Shown here: positions 24,403-33,839 of the stretch, in pieces | Layout of the letters: every line of letters starts with the position of its first letter | Numbering within the stretch: the stretch's first letter is position 1 | Origin: Lentimicrobiaceae bacterium | Lineage (GTDB): Bacteria; Bacteroidota; Bacteroidia; Bacteroidales; P3 | Length of the DNA: 47,563 nt | Assembly (NCBI GenBank): GCA_022510485.1 | Contig: JAFLTI010000014.1 | Location: 1-47,563, forward strand | Direction: 5' to 3' | Position numbers and translations under genes: made by a program | Notes under the pieces: model-generated | Seen by the model: the letters and a program-made list of their open reading frames with translations, nothing else | The model's database searches: none | Told to the model about the DNA's origin: nothing

Positions 24403-25300
24403 GTCTTTGTATAAAAATACATTATTTACACAAGACTGGTGGTGGGATGCCGTGTGTCCGCCCCAAAACCGACACGAAATCGGCATTAGGGGGGAAAATG
24501 GGAAATGGCGCAGTTTATGGCGTATGGCTGTGGTTCGCCGTACGGGAATCTTTCAAGTGTACGGCATGCCGCCTCTTACCCAGCACGCAGGTCCGTTTCT
24601 TGCCGAAAGACAGGATTTTATCCAGTTGCTTGCTCAAATTCCAGATAGGCAACGGCTTTGCCTGAATATAGGATTTGAACTGAACGAGAATGAGTTACGT
24701 TTTGCCCAAGAAAATGGGATAGGGGTGTTGCCGCGCGTAAGCCACCGATTGGAAGACCTTTCCGACTTAGAAAAGGTGTTTAAGGCGGTTAAAGCACCGC
24801 GCCAACGGCAGATCCGTAAGGCGGAACGTCTTTTGCACGCCCTGCAAATAGATGATGTAGAGCCTCTTATAAAATTACAGAACGAAACGTTTAGCCGTAG
24901 GGGCTTAAAAAATCCGTACCCGGAACAAATAGTAAGAAATCTGTATCAGGCTGTAAAAGAACATCATGCAGGTTGCCTGGTTGCCTTGGCGGATGCGCAG
25001 GAGCGTATTATGGCTTGCGGACTTTTTGTACACGACGATACGGTCTGTTACAGTCTTACGCACGGTTTTCATAAACTTGGGCAGGACTTGGGCGCGGGCA
25101 GCCTCTTGCAGTGGAAAGGCATAGAGTACGCAGCCCGGAACAAACTTATATTTGATTTTGAAGGCTCTAATATCAAACAAATTGCACAATTTAATTTAAG
25201 TTTTGGCGCAAGCACGGTAACGTACTCCAGATTGGAAAGATACGATACGTTTTTCCGTCTTGGCGAGCACTTAAAAAAACTGTTAAAACCACTTCGATGA
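24395..25300 (+). CDS. FemAB/GNAT-like acyltransferase
   Basis: Protein of 301 residues. The C-terminal half resembles the FemAB/BioF2-like branch of the GNAT fold: 'GCLVALADAQERIMACGLFV', LGAGSLLQWKGIEYAARNK, and FDFEGSNIKQIAQFNLSFGA, the last being a well-kept signature (DFEGS...F..FGA). The N-terminus is Trp-rich (DWWWDAVCPPQ). Such enzymes transfer acyl or aminoacyl groups to amino sugars or peptides; in a glycan operon the natural guess is N-acylation of an amino sugar exposed by the deacetylase-like neighbour, which is inference. It overlaps the genes on both sides (8 and 4 bases). Confidence 0.75.
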   Translation: MDKSLYKNTLFTQDWWWDAVCPPQNRHEIGIRGENGKWRSLWRMAVVRRTGIFQVYGMPPLTQHAGPFLAERQDFIQLLAQIPDRQRLCLNIGFELNENELRFAQENGIGVLPRVSHRLEDLSDLEKVFKAVKAPRQRQIRKAERLLHALQIDDVEPLIKLQNETFSRRGLKNPYPEQIVRNLYQAVKEHHAGCLVALADAQERIMACGLFVHDDTVCYSLTHGFHKLGQDLGAGSLLQWKGIEYAARNKLIFDFEGSNIKQIAQFNLSFGASTVTYSRLERYDTFFRLGEHLKKLLKPLR

Positions 25301-25662
25301 ACGGAATTTATACCATATTGCTGCTCTTGGTCTCCAACGTATTCATGACCTTGGCTTGGTACGGACATCTCAAACTTCAGGAAATGAAAATCAGCACGGG
25401 CTGGCCCTTGATTCTCGTCATTCTGTTTTGCTGGGGCATTGCCTTATTTGAATATATGTTTCAAGTGCCTGCCAACCGGCTGGGTTTCCGCGAGAACGGC
25501 GGTCCGTTCAGTCTGGTTCAGTTAAAAGTAATTCAAGAAGTGGTTTCCTTGGTGGTCTTTACCGTCATCGCCATGTTCATGTTTAAGCACGAATCTTTTC
25601 AGTGGAATCATCTTGCCGCATTTGCCTGTTTGATTCTTGCGGTTTACTTTGTTTTCAGGTAA
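25297..25662 (+). CDS. DUF486-family small membrane protein
   Basis: Protein of 121 residues with four predicted membrane helices: YTILLLLVSNVFMTLAWYGH, PLILVILFCWGIALFEYMF, an IQEVVSLVVFTVIAMFMF segment, and LAAFACLILAVYFVFR. Length and motifs (LAWYGHL, FEYMFQVPANR) match DUF486, in the drug/metabolite-transporter superfamily. The function is not known. As the last gene of a glycan operon, an accessory role in export or in moving a lipid carrier is possible but unproven. Its stop codon begins the repeat-like 3' element at 25658-25722. Confidence 0.9.
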   Translation: MNGIYTILLLLVSNVFMTLAWYGHLKLQEMKISTGWPLILVILFCWGIALFEYMFQVPANRLGFRENGGPFSLVQLKVIQEVVSLVVFTVIAMFMFKHESFQWNHLAAFACLILAVYFVFR

Positions 25663-25722
25663 AAGTGATTTTAGTTGGCAATCTGCTTCGTTGTAGCCCT
25701 CGGCTTGTTCGGTCACTTACCA
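25658..25722 (+). repeat. Structured 3' element starting at the DUF486 stop codon
   Basis: From the stop codon TAA at 25660, 49 bases align without gaps to the minus-strand sequence beginning at the rpsA stop (36 identical). The shared core reads CTGCTTyGTTGyAGyCCTCG. Flanking arms GGTAAaaGTGA (25658-25668) and TCACTTACC (25713-25721) can pair with a 2-base slip, while their sequence differs from the rpsA arms. Confidence 0.55.
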
Positions 25723-25843
25723 AAGTAAGATCTTCACATCAAAATTGGCATATAATTTATATTATGTTAACTAATAATTTTGAAAAGCCACCCCCTTTAA
25801 TATCATCATAGATTAAAAATAAATCGGTGTGTCTGCTGAAAGT

Positions 25844-26992
25844 CTACCGAAAATACTCCTTCATGCGCTCAAAGAATCCCGGTTCCTTTGCACCCTTGGC
25901 AGCCGCAAAGCCCGGCATCTCCCGCATCTTTTCCAACAAAGCCTTTTCCTCCTTATTGAGCGATTTGGGAACGCTTACATTCAGATATACAATCAAATCC
26001 CCCTTGGGCATACCGCGCTGTACCGAAGGAAATCCCTGACCGCGCAAACGCAGCAGCTTGCCCGAAGGCGTACCCGGCTCAATCTTGATGCGAGCCTTGC
26101 CGCCCAAGGTCGGAACCTCGATTGAACAGCCCAAAGCAGCATCCATATAACTGATTGGCAAGGTATAATGAAGATTCTGATGGTCGCGCTGAAACTCGGT
26201 ATGGGGCAATTCCTCTATTAAAACGAGCAAATCGCCGTTGATACCGCCCTGAGGCGCCGCGTTGCCCTTACCCGATACCGAAAGCTGCATACCGGCTTCC
26301 ACCCCGGCAGGAATATGAATACTGATAACCTCATCGGCATAAGTAACTCCCTTGCCGCTGCATTTGGGGCAACGTTCGGTAATGGTTTTGCCCGAGCCAT
26401 GACAGGAAGGACAAACCTGCACCTGCTGCATCACACCCAAAATGGTTTGCTGCCGGCTTACCACCTGCCCCTGCCCGTGACAGGTTTCGCAAGTCTTCAT
26501 CGCCGTGCCGTTCTTGGCACCCGTTCCTTGGCAATCTCCGCAGCTCACCGCCTTATGCACCTTGATTTTCTTTTCTACTCCGGTAGCGATTTCCTCCAAG
26601 GTAAGTTTGAGCGTTACCCTGAGGTCGGAACCTTTCAGAACCGGTCGCTGGGAGCGTCGTCCCCCTCCGAATCCGGAAAAACCGAAGCCGCTGAAAATAT
26701 CGCCGAACTGACTGAATATGTCTTCCATACTCATGCCGCCCATACCGCCGAAACCGCCGGCTCCTCCCATTCCGGCATGACCGAACTGGTCGTAACGCTG
26801 CTTCTTTTCAGGGTCGGAAAGAACCCCGTAAGCCTCCGCCGCTTCCTTAAATTTTTCTTCCGCCTCCTTATCGCCCGGATTACGGTCGGGATGATATTGG
26901 AGAGCCAATTTGCGGTAGGCTTTCTTTATCTCGTCGGCGGAGGCTCCTTTTGCCACGCCCAATACTTCGTAATAATCTCGCTTTTCTGCCAT
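25844..26992 (-). CDS. dnaJ: Chaperone protein DnaJ
   Basis: Type I J-protein of 382 residues from the ATG at 26992 ([13 protein letters not shown]). The frame is open to 27043, but the extra residues are not DnaJ-like. Domains in order: J domain with HPDRN, a Gly/Phe-rich linker ([16 protein letters not shown]), four zinc-finger repeats [24 protein letters not shown] and CPKCSGKG, and the C-terminal substrate-binding domains ending [10 protein letters not shown]. It delivers unfolded clients to DnaK and stimulates its ATPase. It follows grpE by 25 bases in one operon; dnaK is not in the window. No CIRCE element was found upstream. Confidence 0.97.
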   Translation of the reverse strand: MAEKRDYYEVLGVAKGASADEIKKAYRKLALQYHPDRNPGDKEAEEKFKEAAEAYGVLSDPEKKQRYDQFGHAGMGGAGGFGGMGGMSMEDIFSQFGDIFSGFGFSGFGGGRRSQRPVLKGSDLRVTLKLTLEEIATGVEKKIKVHKAVSCGDCQGTGAKNGTAMKTCETCHGQGQVVSRQQTILGVMQQVQVCPSCHGSGKTITERCPKCSGKGVTYADEVISIHIPAGVEAGMQLSVSGKGNAAPQGGINGDLLVLIEELPHTEFQRDHQNLHYTLPISYMDAALGCSIEVPTLGGKARIKIEPGTPSGKLLRLRGQGFPSVQRGMPKGDLIVYLNVSVPKSLNKEEKALLEKMREMPGFAAAKGAKEPGFFERMKEYFR

Positions 26993-27017
26993 GATTGCCT
27001 TTGCTTTTACCGAAAGA

Positions 27018-27611
27018 TTAACACCCCACAACCACTTTGGCAAAGCGCAGCACCTTGCCGTCTAAAGTATAACCCTTCTGAACCACTTCCAACACATAGC
27101 CTTTCTTGCTTTCTTCGGGCGATGGAATCTGCGCCACCGCTTCTGCCGTTTCGGCATCGAAAGGTTTATCCGCCACCTCGCACTCGCTCAAACCCTGCTG
27201 CTTCAAGGTAGACATCAATTTGTTGTATATCAGGTTCACGCCTTCTGCCAAGGCATTGGGTTCCGCCCCCTCTTCCGTTTGACCTATCGCCTTGAGGGCA
27301 CGCTCCATATCGTCTATGACAGGCAATAATGCCAAAACGACACCGGAACATGCCGTTTTGATCATCTCCAACTTTTCTTTATTGGCACGGCGGCGGTAGT
27401 TGTCAAAATCTGAATAAAGACGCAGATACTTGTCGTTCAGTTCCGCTAACTGAGCCTTAAGGTCTTGTTCTCCTGTTGTTTGCGATTGGCTTTCTCCCTC
27501 GCCTGCACTTCCCTGCTCCATCTCGCCTTTTTCTGAGCAAACCTCTTCCTGAGCGGCTTGGGCAGCCTCTTTCAAAGGCTCTTCCTCTCTCGTATTGTTT
27601 TTCTTACTCAT
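27018..27611 (-). CDS. grpE: Nucleotide exchange factor GrpE
   Basis: Protein of 197 residues from the ATG at 27611 ([12 protein letters not shown]); the frame upstream to 27707 encodes a Cys- and Phe-rich stretch unlike GrpE. The N-terminus is a long acidic Glu/Gln-rich region, then the paired-helix segment ([20 protein letters not shown]), '[12 protein letters not shown]', and the C-terminal beta-domain with [15 protein letters not shown] and [16 protein letters not shown]. GrpE drives ADP release from DnaK. It forms a grpE-dnaJ operon and is divergent from the aminotransferase gene, 162 bases away. Confidence 0.97.
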   Translation of the reverse strand: MSKKNNTREEEPLKEAAQAAQEEVCSEKGEMEQGSAGEGESQSQTTGEQDLKAQLAELNDKYLRLYSDFDNYRRRANKEKLEMIKTACSGVVLALLPVIDDMERALKAIGQTEEGAEPNALAEGVNLIYNKLMSTLKQQGLSECEVADKPFDAETAEAVAQIPSPEESKKGYVLEVVQKGYTLDGKVLRFAKVVVGC

Positions 27612-27699
27612 GCCTGTATGTTTATAAAAGCGGCTTCCATTCAGCAAAAACAATACCATTCCGGCTTTCGTATCATTTTTATGACACATTGGCACGCCC

Positions 27700-27730
27700 T
27701 TGAACATTCAGCATAAAATGCGTACATTCG
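27700..27730 (+). promoter_or_regulatory. Possible promoter of the aminotransferase operon
   Basis: TTGA at 27700-27703 and TACATTCG at 27723-27730 are 19 bases apart, matching the Bacteroidota -33/-7 spacing. The -7 box has one mismatch to TAnnTTTG (C for T). Confidence 0.35.
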
Positions 27731-27773
27731 CACGCCATATTAAGGCATCTTCAGAAAAAAAATAGCACTATAT

Positions 27774-29087
27774 ATGAAACAGACAGTTATCCCTAAAGAA
27801 ACCGTAGACGGCGTTATCAGCCAAAACGGGCTTAAGAGCGTGGGGCAAGCCTCCATCCGCGAAGTGAAAAAACTTATCAATGACGTAGAAAAAGCCTCCG
27901 GAACCCGCTTTATCCGTATGGAAATGGGTATTCCCGGTCTGCCTGCCGCCAAAATCGGTGTGGATGCCGAAATAGCCGCGCTGCAAAAAGGCATCGCTTC
28001 GCTCTATCCCGAAGTAGGCGGTCTGCCCGAACTCAAAACGGAAATTTCGCGTTTTGCCAAGAATTTTCTCAACATTGACGTAAATCCTGCCGGCTGTATT
28101 CCCACCGTAGGCTCCATGCAGGGCAGCTTTGCCGCTTTCCTTACCGTAAGCCGTGCGCAAAAAGGCAAAAACACTACCCTTTTCATAGACCCCGGTTTTG
28201 CGGTTCACAAGCAACAGCACAGAGTATTGGGTATTCCCTTTGAAAGTTTTGACGTTTACAACTTCAGGGGCGATAAACTGCGCGAAAAGTTAGAAAGTTA
28301 TCTGAGCAAGGGAAACATCTCCTCCATTTTCTATTCCAACCCCAACAATCCCTCTTGGATCTGCTTTACCGAGGACGAACTGCGCACCATAGCCGACTTG
28401 GCAAAGAAATACCATGTTATCGTAATGGAAGACCTCGCCTATTTCGGTATGGACTTCCGTCACGACATCTCCACGCCGGGCGTGCCGCCATTCCAGCCCA
28501 CCGTAGCGCAATACACCGACCAATACATTCTGTTTGTATCGAGTTCCAAAGCATTCAGTTACGCCGGGCAGCGCATCGGTATGATGATGATTTCGGATGC
28601 CCTGTACCAAAGCGAGTTTCCCGACTTCAAGGCATACTACAACAGCACCCAGTTCGGGCATACCATGATTTTCGGAACCGTGTACTGCCTCAGCTCCGGT
28701 ACCGCCCATTCACCCCAATACGCCTTGCACGCCATTCTTAAAGCCGCCAACGAAGGCCGTTACAACTTTGTTAAAGAAACCCGCATCTATGGCGAAAAAG
28801 CCCACCGGATGAAAGAGATGTTTCTTAAGAACGGCTTTTACCTTGCCTACGACAAAGACGTAAACAAAGACCTCTCCGACGGTTTTTATTTTACGGTAGG
28901 CTATCCGGGTATGAACAGCGAAGAATTGCTGCATAACCTACTCTACTTCGGCATCAGCGCCATTTCTTTGGGCATTACCGGCAGCGAGCGCGAAGGCATC
29001 CGCGCCTGCGTATCGCTCGTTCCTATGGAAGATTTGCCCGAATTAGAAGTACGTTTGCAAAAATTCAAGGCTTATTTTAGTGAATAA
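27774..29087 (+). CDS. Class I/II PLP-dependent aminotransferase
   Basis: Enzyme of 437 residues with a fold type I layout: 'FIRMEMGIPGLPAAKIGVDA' near the start, GSMQGSFAAF in the cofactor cradle, YSNPNNPSWICF with the conserved NPNNP, MEDLAYFGMDF (Asp contacting the pyridine nitrogen) and SSSKAFSYAGQRIG with the Schiff-base Lys. It is soluble and cytosolic. Substrate is likely an aliphatic or aromatic amino acid, but sub-family cannot be fixed. Its last 8 bases overlap the GTG start of uvrB, an unexpected but plausible transcriptional link. Confidence 0.9.
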   Translation: MKQTVIPKETVDGVISQNGLKSVGQASIREVKKLINDVEKASGTRFIRMEMGIPGLPAAKIGVDAEIAALQKGIASLYPEVGGLPELKTEISRFAKNFLNIDVNPAGCIPTVGSMQGSFAAFLTVSRAQKGKNTTLFIDPGFAVHKQQHRVLGIPFESFDVYNFRGDKLREKLESYLSKGNISSIFYSNPNNPSWICFTEDELRTIADLAKKYHVIVMEDLAYFGMDFRHDISTPGVPPFQPTVAQYTDQYILFVSSSKAFSYAGQRIGMMMISDALYQSEFPDFKAYYNSTQFGHTMIFGTVYCLSSGTAHSPQYALHAILKAANEGRYNFVKETRIYGEKAHRMKEMFLKNGFYLAYDKDVNKDLSDGFYFTVGYPGMNSEELLHNLLYFGISAISLGITGSEREGIRACVSLVPMEDLPELEVRLQKFKAYFSE

Positions 29088-31092
29088 CTTTGAAATAACA
29101 GCAGATTTCAAACCTACCGGAGATCAACCGCAGGCTATCGAGAAATTGGTTTCCGGTATTCAAAACGGCGATAAGGCACAGGTTTTGCTCGGCGTTACCG
29201 GCTCGGGCAAAACCTTTACCATAGCCAATGTGCTTGCCCGCCTGAACCGCCCTGCCCTCGTGCTAAGCCACAACAAGACCCTTGCCGCGCAGCTGTTCGG
29301 CGAGTTCAAGCAGTTTTTTCCAAAAAACGCCATAGAGTATTACGTTTCTTACTACGACTACTACCAGCCCGAAGCCTATCTGCCGGCTTCCAACACCTAT
29401 ATCGAAAAAGACCTTTCCATCAACGATGAAATAGAAAAACTGCGGCTCAACACATTGGCGAGCCTGCTTTCGGGGCGGCGCGACGTTATTGTGGTAAGTT
29501 CCGTTTCGTGTATCTACGGCACGGGCAATCCGGCAGACTACCACGAAAACGTTATCGTGCTGCAGAAAGGCGAAAAAACAGACCAGCGCGAAGTAATGCT
29601 GCGTTTGGTAAAATCGCTCTACAGCCGCCACGAACTGGAGTTTACCCGAGGTCGGTTCCGCGTAAAAGGCGATACCCTCGATGTATTTGTGGCATACGAC
29701 GACTACGCCTACCGCATTGTCTTTTTCGACAACGAGATAGAACGCCTCTGCAAGATAGATCCCCTATCCGGGCATATCTTGGAAGAATTAGACAGTATCC
29801 GCATCTACCCTGCCAATATGTTCGTGCCCTCTTCGGCACGCATACAGCAGGCAATAAAAGAAATACAGCTCGATTTGGGCAAACAGGTAGATTTTTTTAA
29901 GGAAACCGGCAGACCCTTGGAAGCCAAACGCCTCGAAGACCGCGTTACCTACGATGTGGAGATGATAAAGGAATTGGGCTTCTGCTCCGGCATAGAAAAC
30001 TACTCCCGCTATTTTGACGGCAGGGCTGCCGGCGTGCGTCCTTTCTGCCTGCTCGACTATTTTCCCGACGATTACATTACCATTATAGACGAAAGCCATG
30101 TAACCGTGCCTCAATTAGGCGCTATGTACGGAGGCGACCGCTCCCGCAAGGTAAACTTGGTGGAATACGGCTTCAGGCTGCCTGCCGCTATGGACAACCG
30201 CCCCCTCAAGTTTGAGGAATACGAGGCATTGGAAAAGCAGACTATCTACGTAAGCGCCACCCCTGCCGATTACGAATTGGAAAAATCGGGCGGCGTGGTG
30301 GTGGAACAGCTTATACGCCCCACCGGCCTCTTGGATCCGATTATCGAGGTACGCCCCACCGCCCATCAGGTGGATGACCTCTTAGACGAGATAGAACAGA
30401 TCTGTGCCCGTGGCGAAAGGGTGCTGGTAACCACGCTTACCAAGAAAATGGCGGAAGAACTGTCTAAATACCTTGCCAATACCGGCATCCGCTGCCGCTA
30501 TATACACTCCGAAGTAGAAACCTTGGAGCGGGTGGAAATACTGCAAGACCTGCGCGCCGGTGCTATCGACGTGCTTATAGGGGTAAACCTGCTGCGCGAA
30601 GGGATAGACCTGCCGGAAGTTTCTTTAGTTGCCATTATGGACGCCGACAAAGAGGGCTTTCTGCGCTCGGCAAGATCCCTTACCCAGACCGCAGGTCGCG
30701 CCGCCCGCAACGTAAACGGCAAGGTGGTGATGTATGCCGACCGCATTACCGACGCTATGGCGCAGACCATAGAAGAAACCAAGCGGCGGCGCGACATACA
30801 GGATGCCTACAACAAAAAACATCACCAAAAGCCCCGCCCCATCGTAAAGGCGCTGCACCAAACCTTAAACGAGGTAATAGGCGTGGAACCCAAGGCATAC
30901 AGCGAAGATTTGCACGCTCCCGCCTTTGCCGACCCCGTTATGAAATACGGCGACAGCAAAACGCTCTCGGCAGAGGAACGCGCCAAGCGGATTGAAGAAT
31001 TGGAAAAACAGATGAAAGAAGCCGCCTCGCGTTTGGACTTTTTGGAAGCCGACGCCTGCCTGCAACAGATTAACCGATTAAAGAAAACTTAA
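29080..31092 (+). CDS. uvrB: Excinuclease ABC subunit B
   Basis: UvrB of 670 residues, family length. The start is GTG at 29080 (MNNFEITADFKPTGDQPQAI), overlapping the aminotransferase stop by 8 bases; no better ATG exists before the conserved GDQPQAI. Helicase motifs: GVTGSGKTF (Walker A), the damage-binding hairpin YYDYYQPEAYLP, IIDESHV (Walker B), VSATPADYE, and IGVNLLREGIDLPEV with 'RSLTQTAGRAARN'. The C-terminal UVR domain (RIEELEKQMKEAASRLDF) binds UvrC. It loads at lesions with UvrA and then recruits UvrC. Followed after 12 bases by a Met gamma-lyase-like gene. Confidence 0.98.
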   Translation: MNNFEITADFKPTGDQPQAIEKLVSGIQNGDKAQVLLGVTGSGKTFTIANVLARLNRPALVLSHNKTLAAQLFGEFKQFFPKNAIEYYVSYYDYYQPEAYLPASNTYIEKDLSINDEIEKLRLNTLASLLSGRRDVIVVSSVSCIYGTGNPADYHENVIVLQKGEKTDQREVMLRLVKSLYSRHELEFTRGRFRVKGDTLDVFVAYDDYAYRIVFFDNEIERLCKIDPLSGHILEELDSIRIYPANMFVPSSARIQQAIKEIQLDLGKQVDFFKETGRPLEAKRLEDRVTYDVEMIKELGFCSGIENYSRYFDGRAAGVRPFCLLDYFPDDYITIIDESHVTVPQLGAMYGGDRSRKVNLVEYGFRLPAAMDNRPLKFEEYEALEKQTIYVSATPADYELEKSGGVVVEQLIRPTGLLDPIIEVRPTAHQVDDLLDEIEQICARGERVLVTTLTKKMAEELSKYLANTGIRCRYIHSEVETLERVEILQDLRAGAIDVLIGVNLLREGIDLPEVSLVAIMDADKEGFLRSARSLTQTAGRAARNVNGKVVMYADRITDAMAQTIEETKRRRDIQDAYNKKHHQKPRPIVKALHQTLNEVIGVEPKAYSEDLHAPAFADPVMKYGDSKTLSAEERAKRIEELEKQMKEAASRLDFLEADACLQQINRLKKT

Positions 31093-31104
31093 ACTCAACC
31101 GTAT

Positions 31105-32346
31105 ATGAAAAAACAAATTTCCTTTGACCCTGCCACGCAGGTTCAGAACAGTTTTCAAAAGGGACCCTTCGGCGATGTGAACCCGGCGGTAACCGACTCG
31201 GCAACCTTTATGTTTGATAAAGGCGAGGATATGACCGCCACCTTTCACGGCGAAAAGCAAGACGCCTTTTTGTATTCCCGCCACTGGAACCCTATGAACA
31301 TGAGCCTTTGCAAGGCATTGGCGGCTATGGAAGGCACCGAAGCCGCATGGGTTACCGGTTCGGGTATGGCTGCCATTACCAACGCCATGCTGCAATTGGT
31401 AAGCGCAGGCGATCATATCGTAGCCAGCCCCACTATCTATGGCGGCACTTTCGCTTTCTTAAAGAACTACCTGCCCAAATTCAACATCGAGGTAAGTTTT
31501 GTCGATTCCACCAACCTCAAGGCGGTAGAAAAAGCCATCCGAAAGAACACCAAGTTCATCTACACCGAAACCATGAACAACCCCATGCTGCGCATTGCCG
31601 ACATTCCCGGCTTAAGCAAGATTGCCCGCAAGCATAAGGTAAAACTGGTGGTAGACAACACCTTTACCCCCATGATTTTCTCCCCTGCCCGCTTAGGTGC
31701 CGATATTGTGGTGTATTCCATGACCAAATTCATCAACGGAAAGAACGACTGCGTGGCGGGAGCCATCTGCGCCTCTCAGGAATTTATCAATTCGCTTATC
31801 GATGTAAACAACGGCACGAGTATGTTGCTCGGTCCCGTGCTCGACCCTTTCCGTGCATCGAGCATTATGAAGAACCTCTACACCCTGCATATCCGCATGA
31901 AGCAGCACGGGCAGAACGCGCTCTATTTAGCCAAACGCTTTGCGCAAATAGGGCTTAAAGCCAACTATCCGGGCATGCCCACCCACCCCGACCACAAAAT
32001 CATCAAGCGCGACATGAACCCCGGCTACGGCTTTGGCGGTATGATAGCCATCGACTTGGAAACGGCTCAGAAAGCCAACTTTATGATGGAAACCATGCAG
32101 AAAAAAGGAGTGGGTTATCTGGCGGTTTCTTTGGGCTATTTCAAGACCCTGTTCAGCAATTCGGGCAAGAGTACCTCAAGCGAAATTCCCGAAGAATTTC
32201 AAAAAGGAATGGGACTTTCCGAAGGTCTGGTACGTTTCTCGGTAGGCTTAGACAACGATATAGAACGTACCTTTAATCTGATTCACGAAAGCTTTGAACT
32301 TACCCAAAAGAAATTTGCCGGTAAGAAAACAGCCAAAAAGAAATAG
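31105..32346 (+). CDS. Cys/Met-metabolism PLP enzyme, methionine gamma-lyase-like
   Basis: Enzyme of 413 residues of the cystathionine gamma-synthase/lyase family. Motifs: DAFLYSRHWNPM (cofactor-phosphate Tyr-Arg), 'EAAWVTGSGMAAITNAMLQL', TETMNNPMLRIADI, LVVDNTFTPM and YSMTKFINGKNDCVAGAI with the Schiff-base Lys. The C-terminus SEGLVRFSVGLDNDIERT is the family ending. Substrate (Met, cystathionine or homocysteine) cannot be assigned. The protein ends in a Lys-rich tail KKFAGKKTAKKK. It is followed at once by a strong terminator. Confidence 0.88.
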   Translation: MKKQISFDPATQVQNSFQKGPFGDVNPAVTDSATFMFDKGEDMTATFHGEKQDAFLYSRHWNPMNMSLCKALAAMEGTEAAWVTGSGMAAITNAMLQLVSAGDHIVASPTIYGGTFAFLKNYLPKFNIEVSFVDSTNLKAVEKAIRKNTKFIYTETMNNPMLRIADIPGLSKIARKHKVKLVVDNTFTPMIFSPARLGADIVVYSMTKFINGKNDCVAGAICASQEFINSLIDVNNGTSMLLGPVLDPFRASSIMKNLYTLHIRMKQHGQNALYLAKRFAQIGLKANYPGMPTHPDHKIIKRDMNPGYGFGGMIAIDLETAQKANFMMETMQKKGVGYLAVSLGYFKTLFSNSGKSTSSEIPEEFQKGMGLSEGLVRFSVGLDNDIERTFNLIHESFELTQKKFAGKKTAKKK

Positions 32347-32360
32347 AAAAAGCAAAGACA

Positions 32361-32394
32361 AAAAAAAGGCGGTGTTTTCACACCGCCTTTTTTT
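32361..32394. terminator. Bidirectional terminator
   Basis: AAAAAAAGGCGGTG (32361-32374) pairs perfectly with CACCGCCTTTTTTT (32381-32394), extendable by one T-A pair inside. A- and T-runs flank both sides. It separates the Met gamma-lyase-like gene from the convergent T9SS-cargo gene. Confidence 0.92.
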
Positions 32395-32412
32395 ATATCA
32401 AGGAACCGCTTA

Positions 32413-33750
32413 TTAGCGAACCATGATTTTCTTGTTGGCAATACCGGCAACAGTGGTAACTTTGGCAATATACATACCGCTGGCAAGACCGTTCAACGCA
32501 ATGGTTTCGATATTGCTGTCGCAAATTTGGGTCTTAACCAATTTACCGTTGGTGTTGTAAATTTCCACCTTCTGGATTCTGTCTGCGGATACGATTTCGG
32601 TAAAGTCGATAGCGGGGTTGATCTTTACTTCTACGTATTTGTCGTAAGCGGCACCGCGTTCAACGTCGGTTTCGCTCGCCAAGATAACGCGCATATAGGG
32701 TTCGCCGTCCAAAGCCTGACCGCCGTCAAATACCCAACCGCGCATGGCTGCGATAATAGCAGTTTCGTCGGTCTGAGCTTCCGGATCGGGAAGCATCCAT
32801 TCCAGCTCTTCACGTTCACGGGCATAGATAAAATCATCGCCCTCGCGGTGACCCCACATATTTTGTTTTGGGGCATCCCATACGAGATATACGGCACCGG
32901 GTTCTTCACTCTGCAAGGTAGTGGTGGTTCCGGGTTCCATCAGAATCAAGGCGGTAGCATTCCACAAGGTGTCAGTTTCTTCCTGATCGTTGGGGAACAC
33001 CATACTTACGCAGAAATAATCGCCTGCCACACTCGGAGTTTCAAAGCGGGCGGAGCAGAACTGACCATTCATCATATCCGTAGGATCTTCAAGGGGAATC
33101 AAAGGCACGTCAACCGTATTCGATCTGCTGGCATATTCTTTCGTGTTAACGGGATAATGAACTTTTATTTGCCTTGAGCCTTCGCCTGCTTCCATCAAAT
33201 TATCCCAAGCATACTGTTCGGTAACCTGTCCCTTGTCGGAGGTGTACAGTTTGTAGTACAGGGGCATAGGCGTATTATTGACATCAACTGCGGCGGTGGC
33301 GGTAGTTCTGGCACGGCAGATATAAACCATAGCACCGGTAACGTAGAATTTGTCGACGTAAATCTGATATACTGAAGAAAGGTAGCCGTCGGGGCTGACA
33401 TCGAACAAAAGTCCGTATTCACCGCTTCCGGCAAAGTTGTTTACCCAACCCGTACCATAAGGCCACCATACGGTAGGAATGTTGTTTACATCATCCCAGC
33501 TGCTGATACCGGTAGCGGTATAACCGCCGCCGATACTACCGCTGAGGCTATGAAAAGCGGCTTCCGCCCATAAAGTGTCGACAATGGCAGCCTTGGCAGC
33601 ACCTTTTGCCTGATCCATCATCAGGGGAGAAACGGCTTCCATCTTGGCAGATTTGGAAAGCGGGGCTCCTACCTGACGAGCCTGTTTTACCTGTGCATTG
33701 GCTCCTGCTACGAGAGCAACAGCACAAACTAAAGTCAAAATTTTTTTCAT
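32413..33750 (-). CDS. Secreted protein with type A T9SS sorting domain
   Basis: Protein of 445 residues. Signal peptide MKKILTLVCAVALVAGANA with cleavage before QVKQ. The last 70 or so residues form a type A T9SS C-terminal domain: VEIYNTNGKLVKTQ, LNGLASGMYIAKV, ending NKKIMVR. It should cross the outer membrane through the type IX system and be retained or released after removal of that domain. The central part (about residues 50-370) is rich in Trp, Tyr and Asp and shows no catalytic motif I recognise, for example 'GYTATGISSWDDVNNIPTVW' and GEDFIYAR-like segments. It may be a surface adhesin or binding protein. It shares the terminator at 32361-32394 with the convergent gene. Confidence 0.85.
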   Translation of the reverse strand: MKKILTLVCAVALVAGANAQVKQARQVGAPLSKSAKMEAVSPLMMDQAKGAAKAAIVDTLWAEAAFHSLSGSIGGGYTATGISSWDDVNNIPTVWWPYGTGWVNNFAGSGEYGLLFDVSPDGYLSSVYQIYVDKFYVTGAMVYICRARTTATAAVDVNNTPMPLYYKLYTSDKGQVTEQYAWDNLMEAGEGSRQIKVHYPVNTKEYASRSNTVDVPLIPLEDPTDMMNGQFCSARFETPSVAGDYFCVSMVFPNDQEETDTLWNATALILMEPGTTTTLQSEEPGAVYLVWDAPKQNMWGHREGDDFIYAREREELEWMLPDPEAQTDETAIIAAMRGWVFDGGQALDGEPYMRVILASETDVERGAAYDKYVEVKINPAIDFTEIVSADRIQKVEIYNTNGKLVKTQICDSNIETIALNGLASGMYIAKVTTVAGIANKKIMVR

Positions 33751-33839
33751 CGTTTAGATTTTTAGTGTTGTTCTTTTAGTTTAGTTCCTATTTTGAAAAA
33801 GTTCGCTAAGGTAGTATTTTTTTTTCTTTTCTGCAACTT

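Noticed and set aside
27612..27773. CIRCE or other heat-shock operator near grpE
   Set aside because: No TTAGCACTC/GAGTGCTAA-type repeat is present in the spacer.
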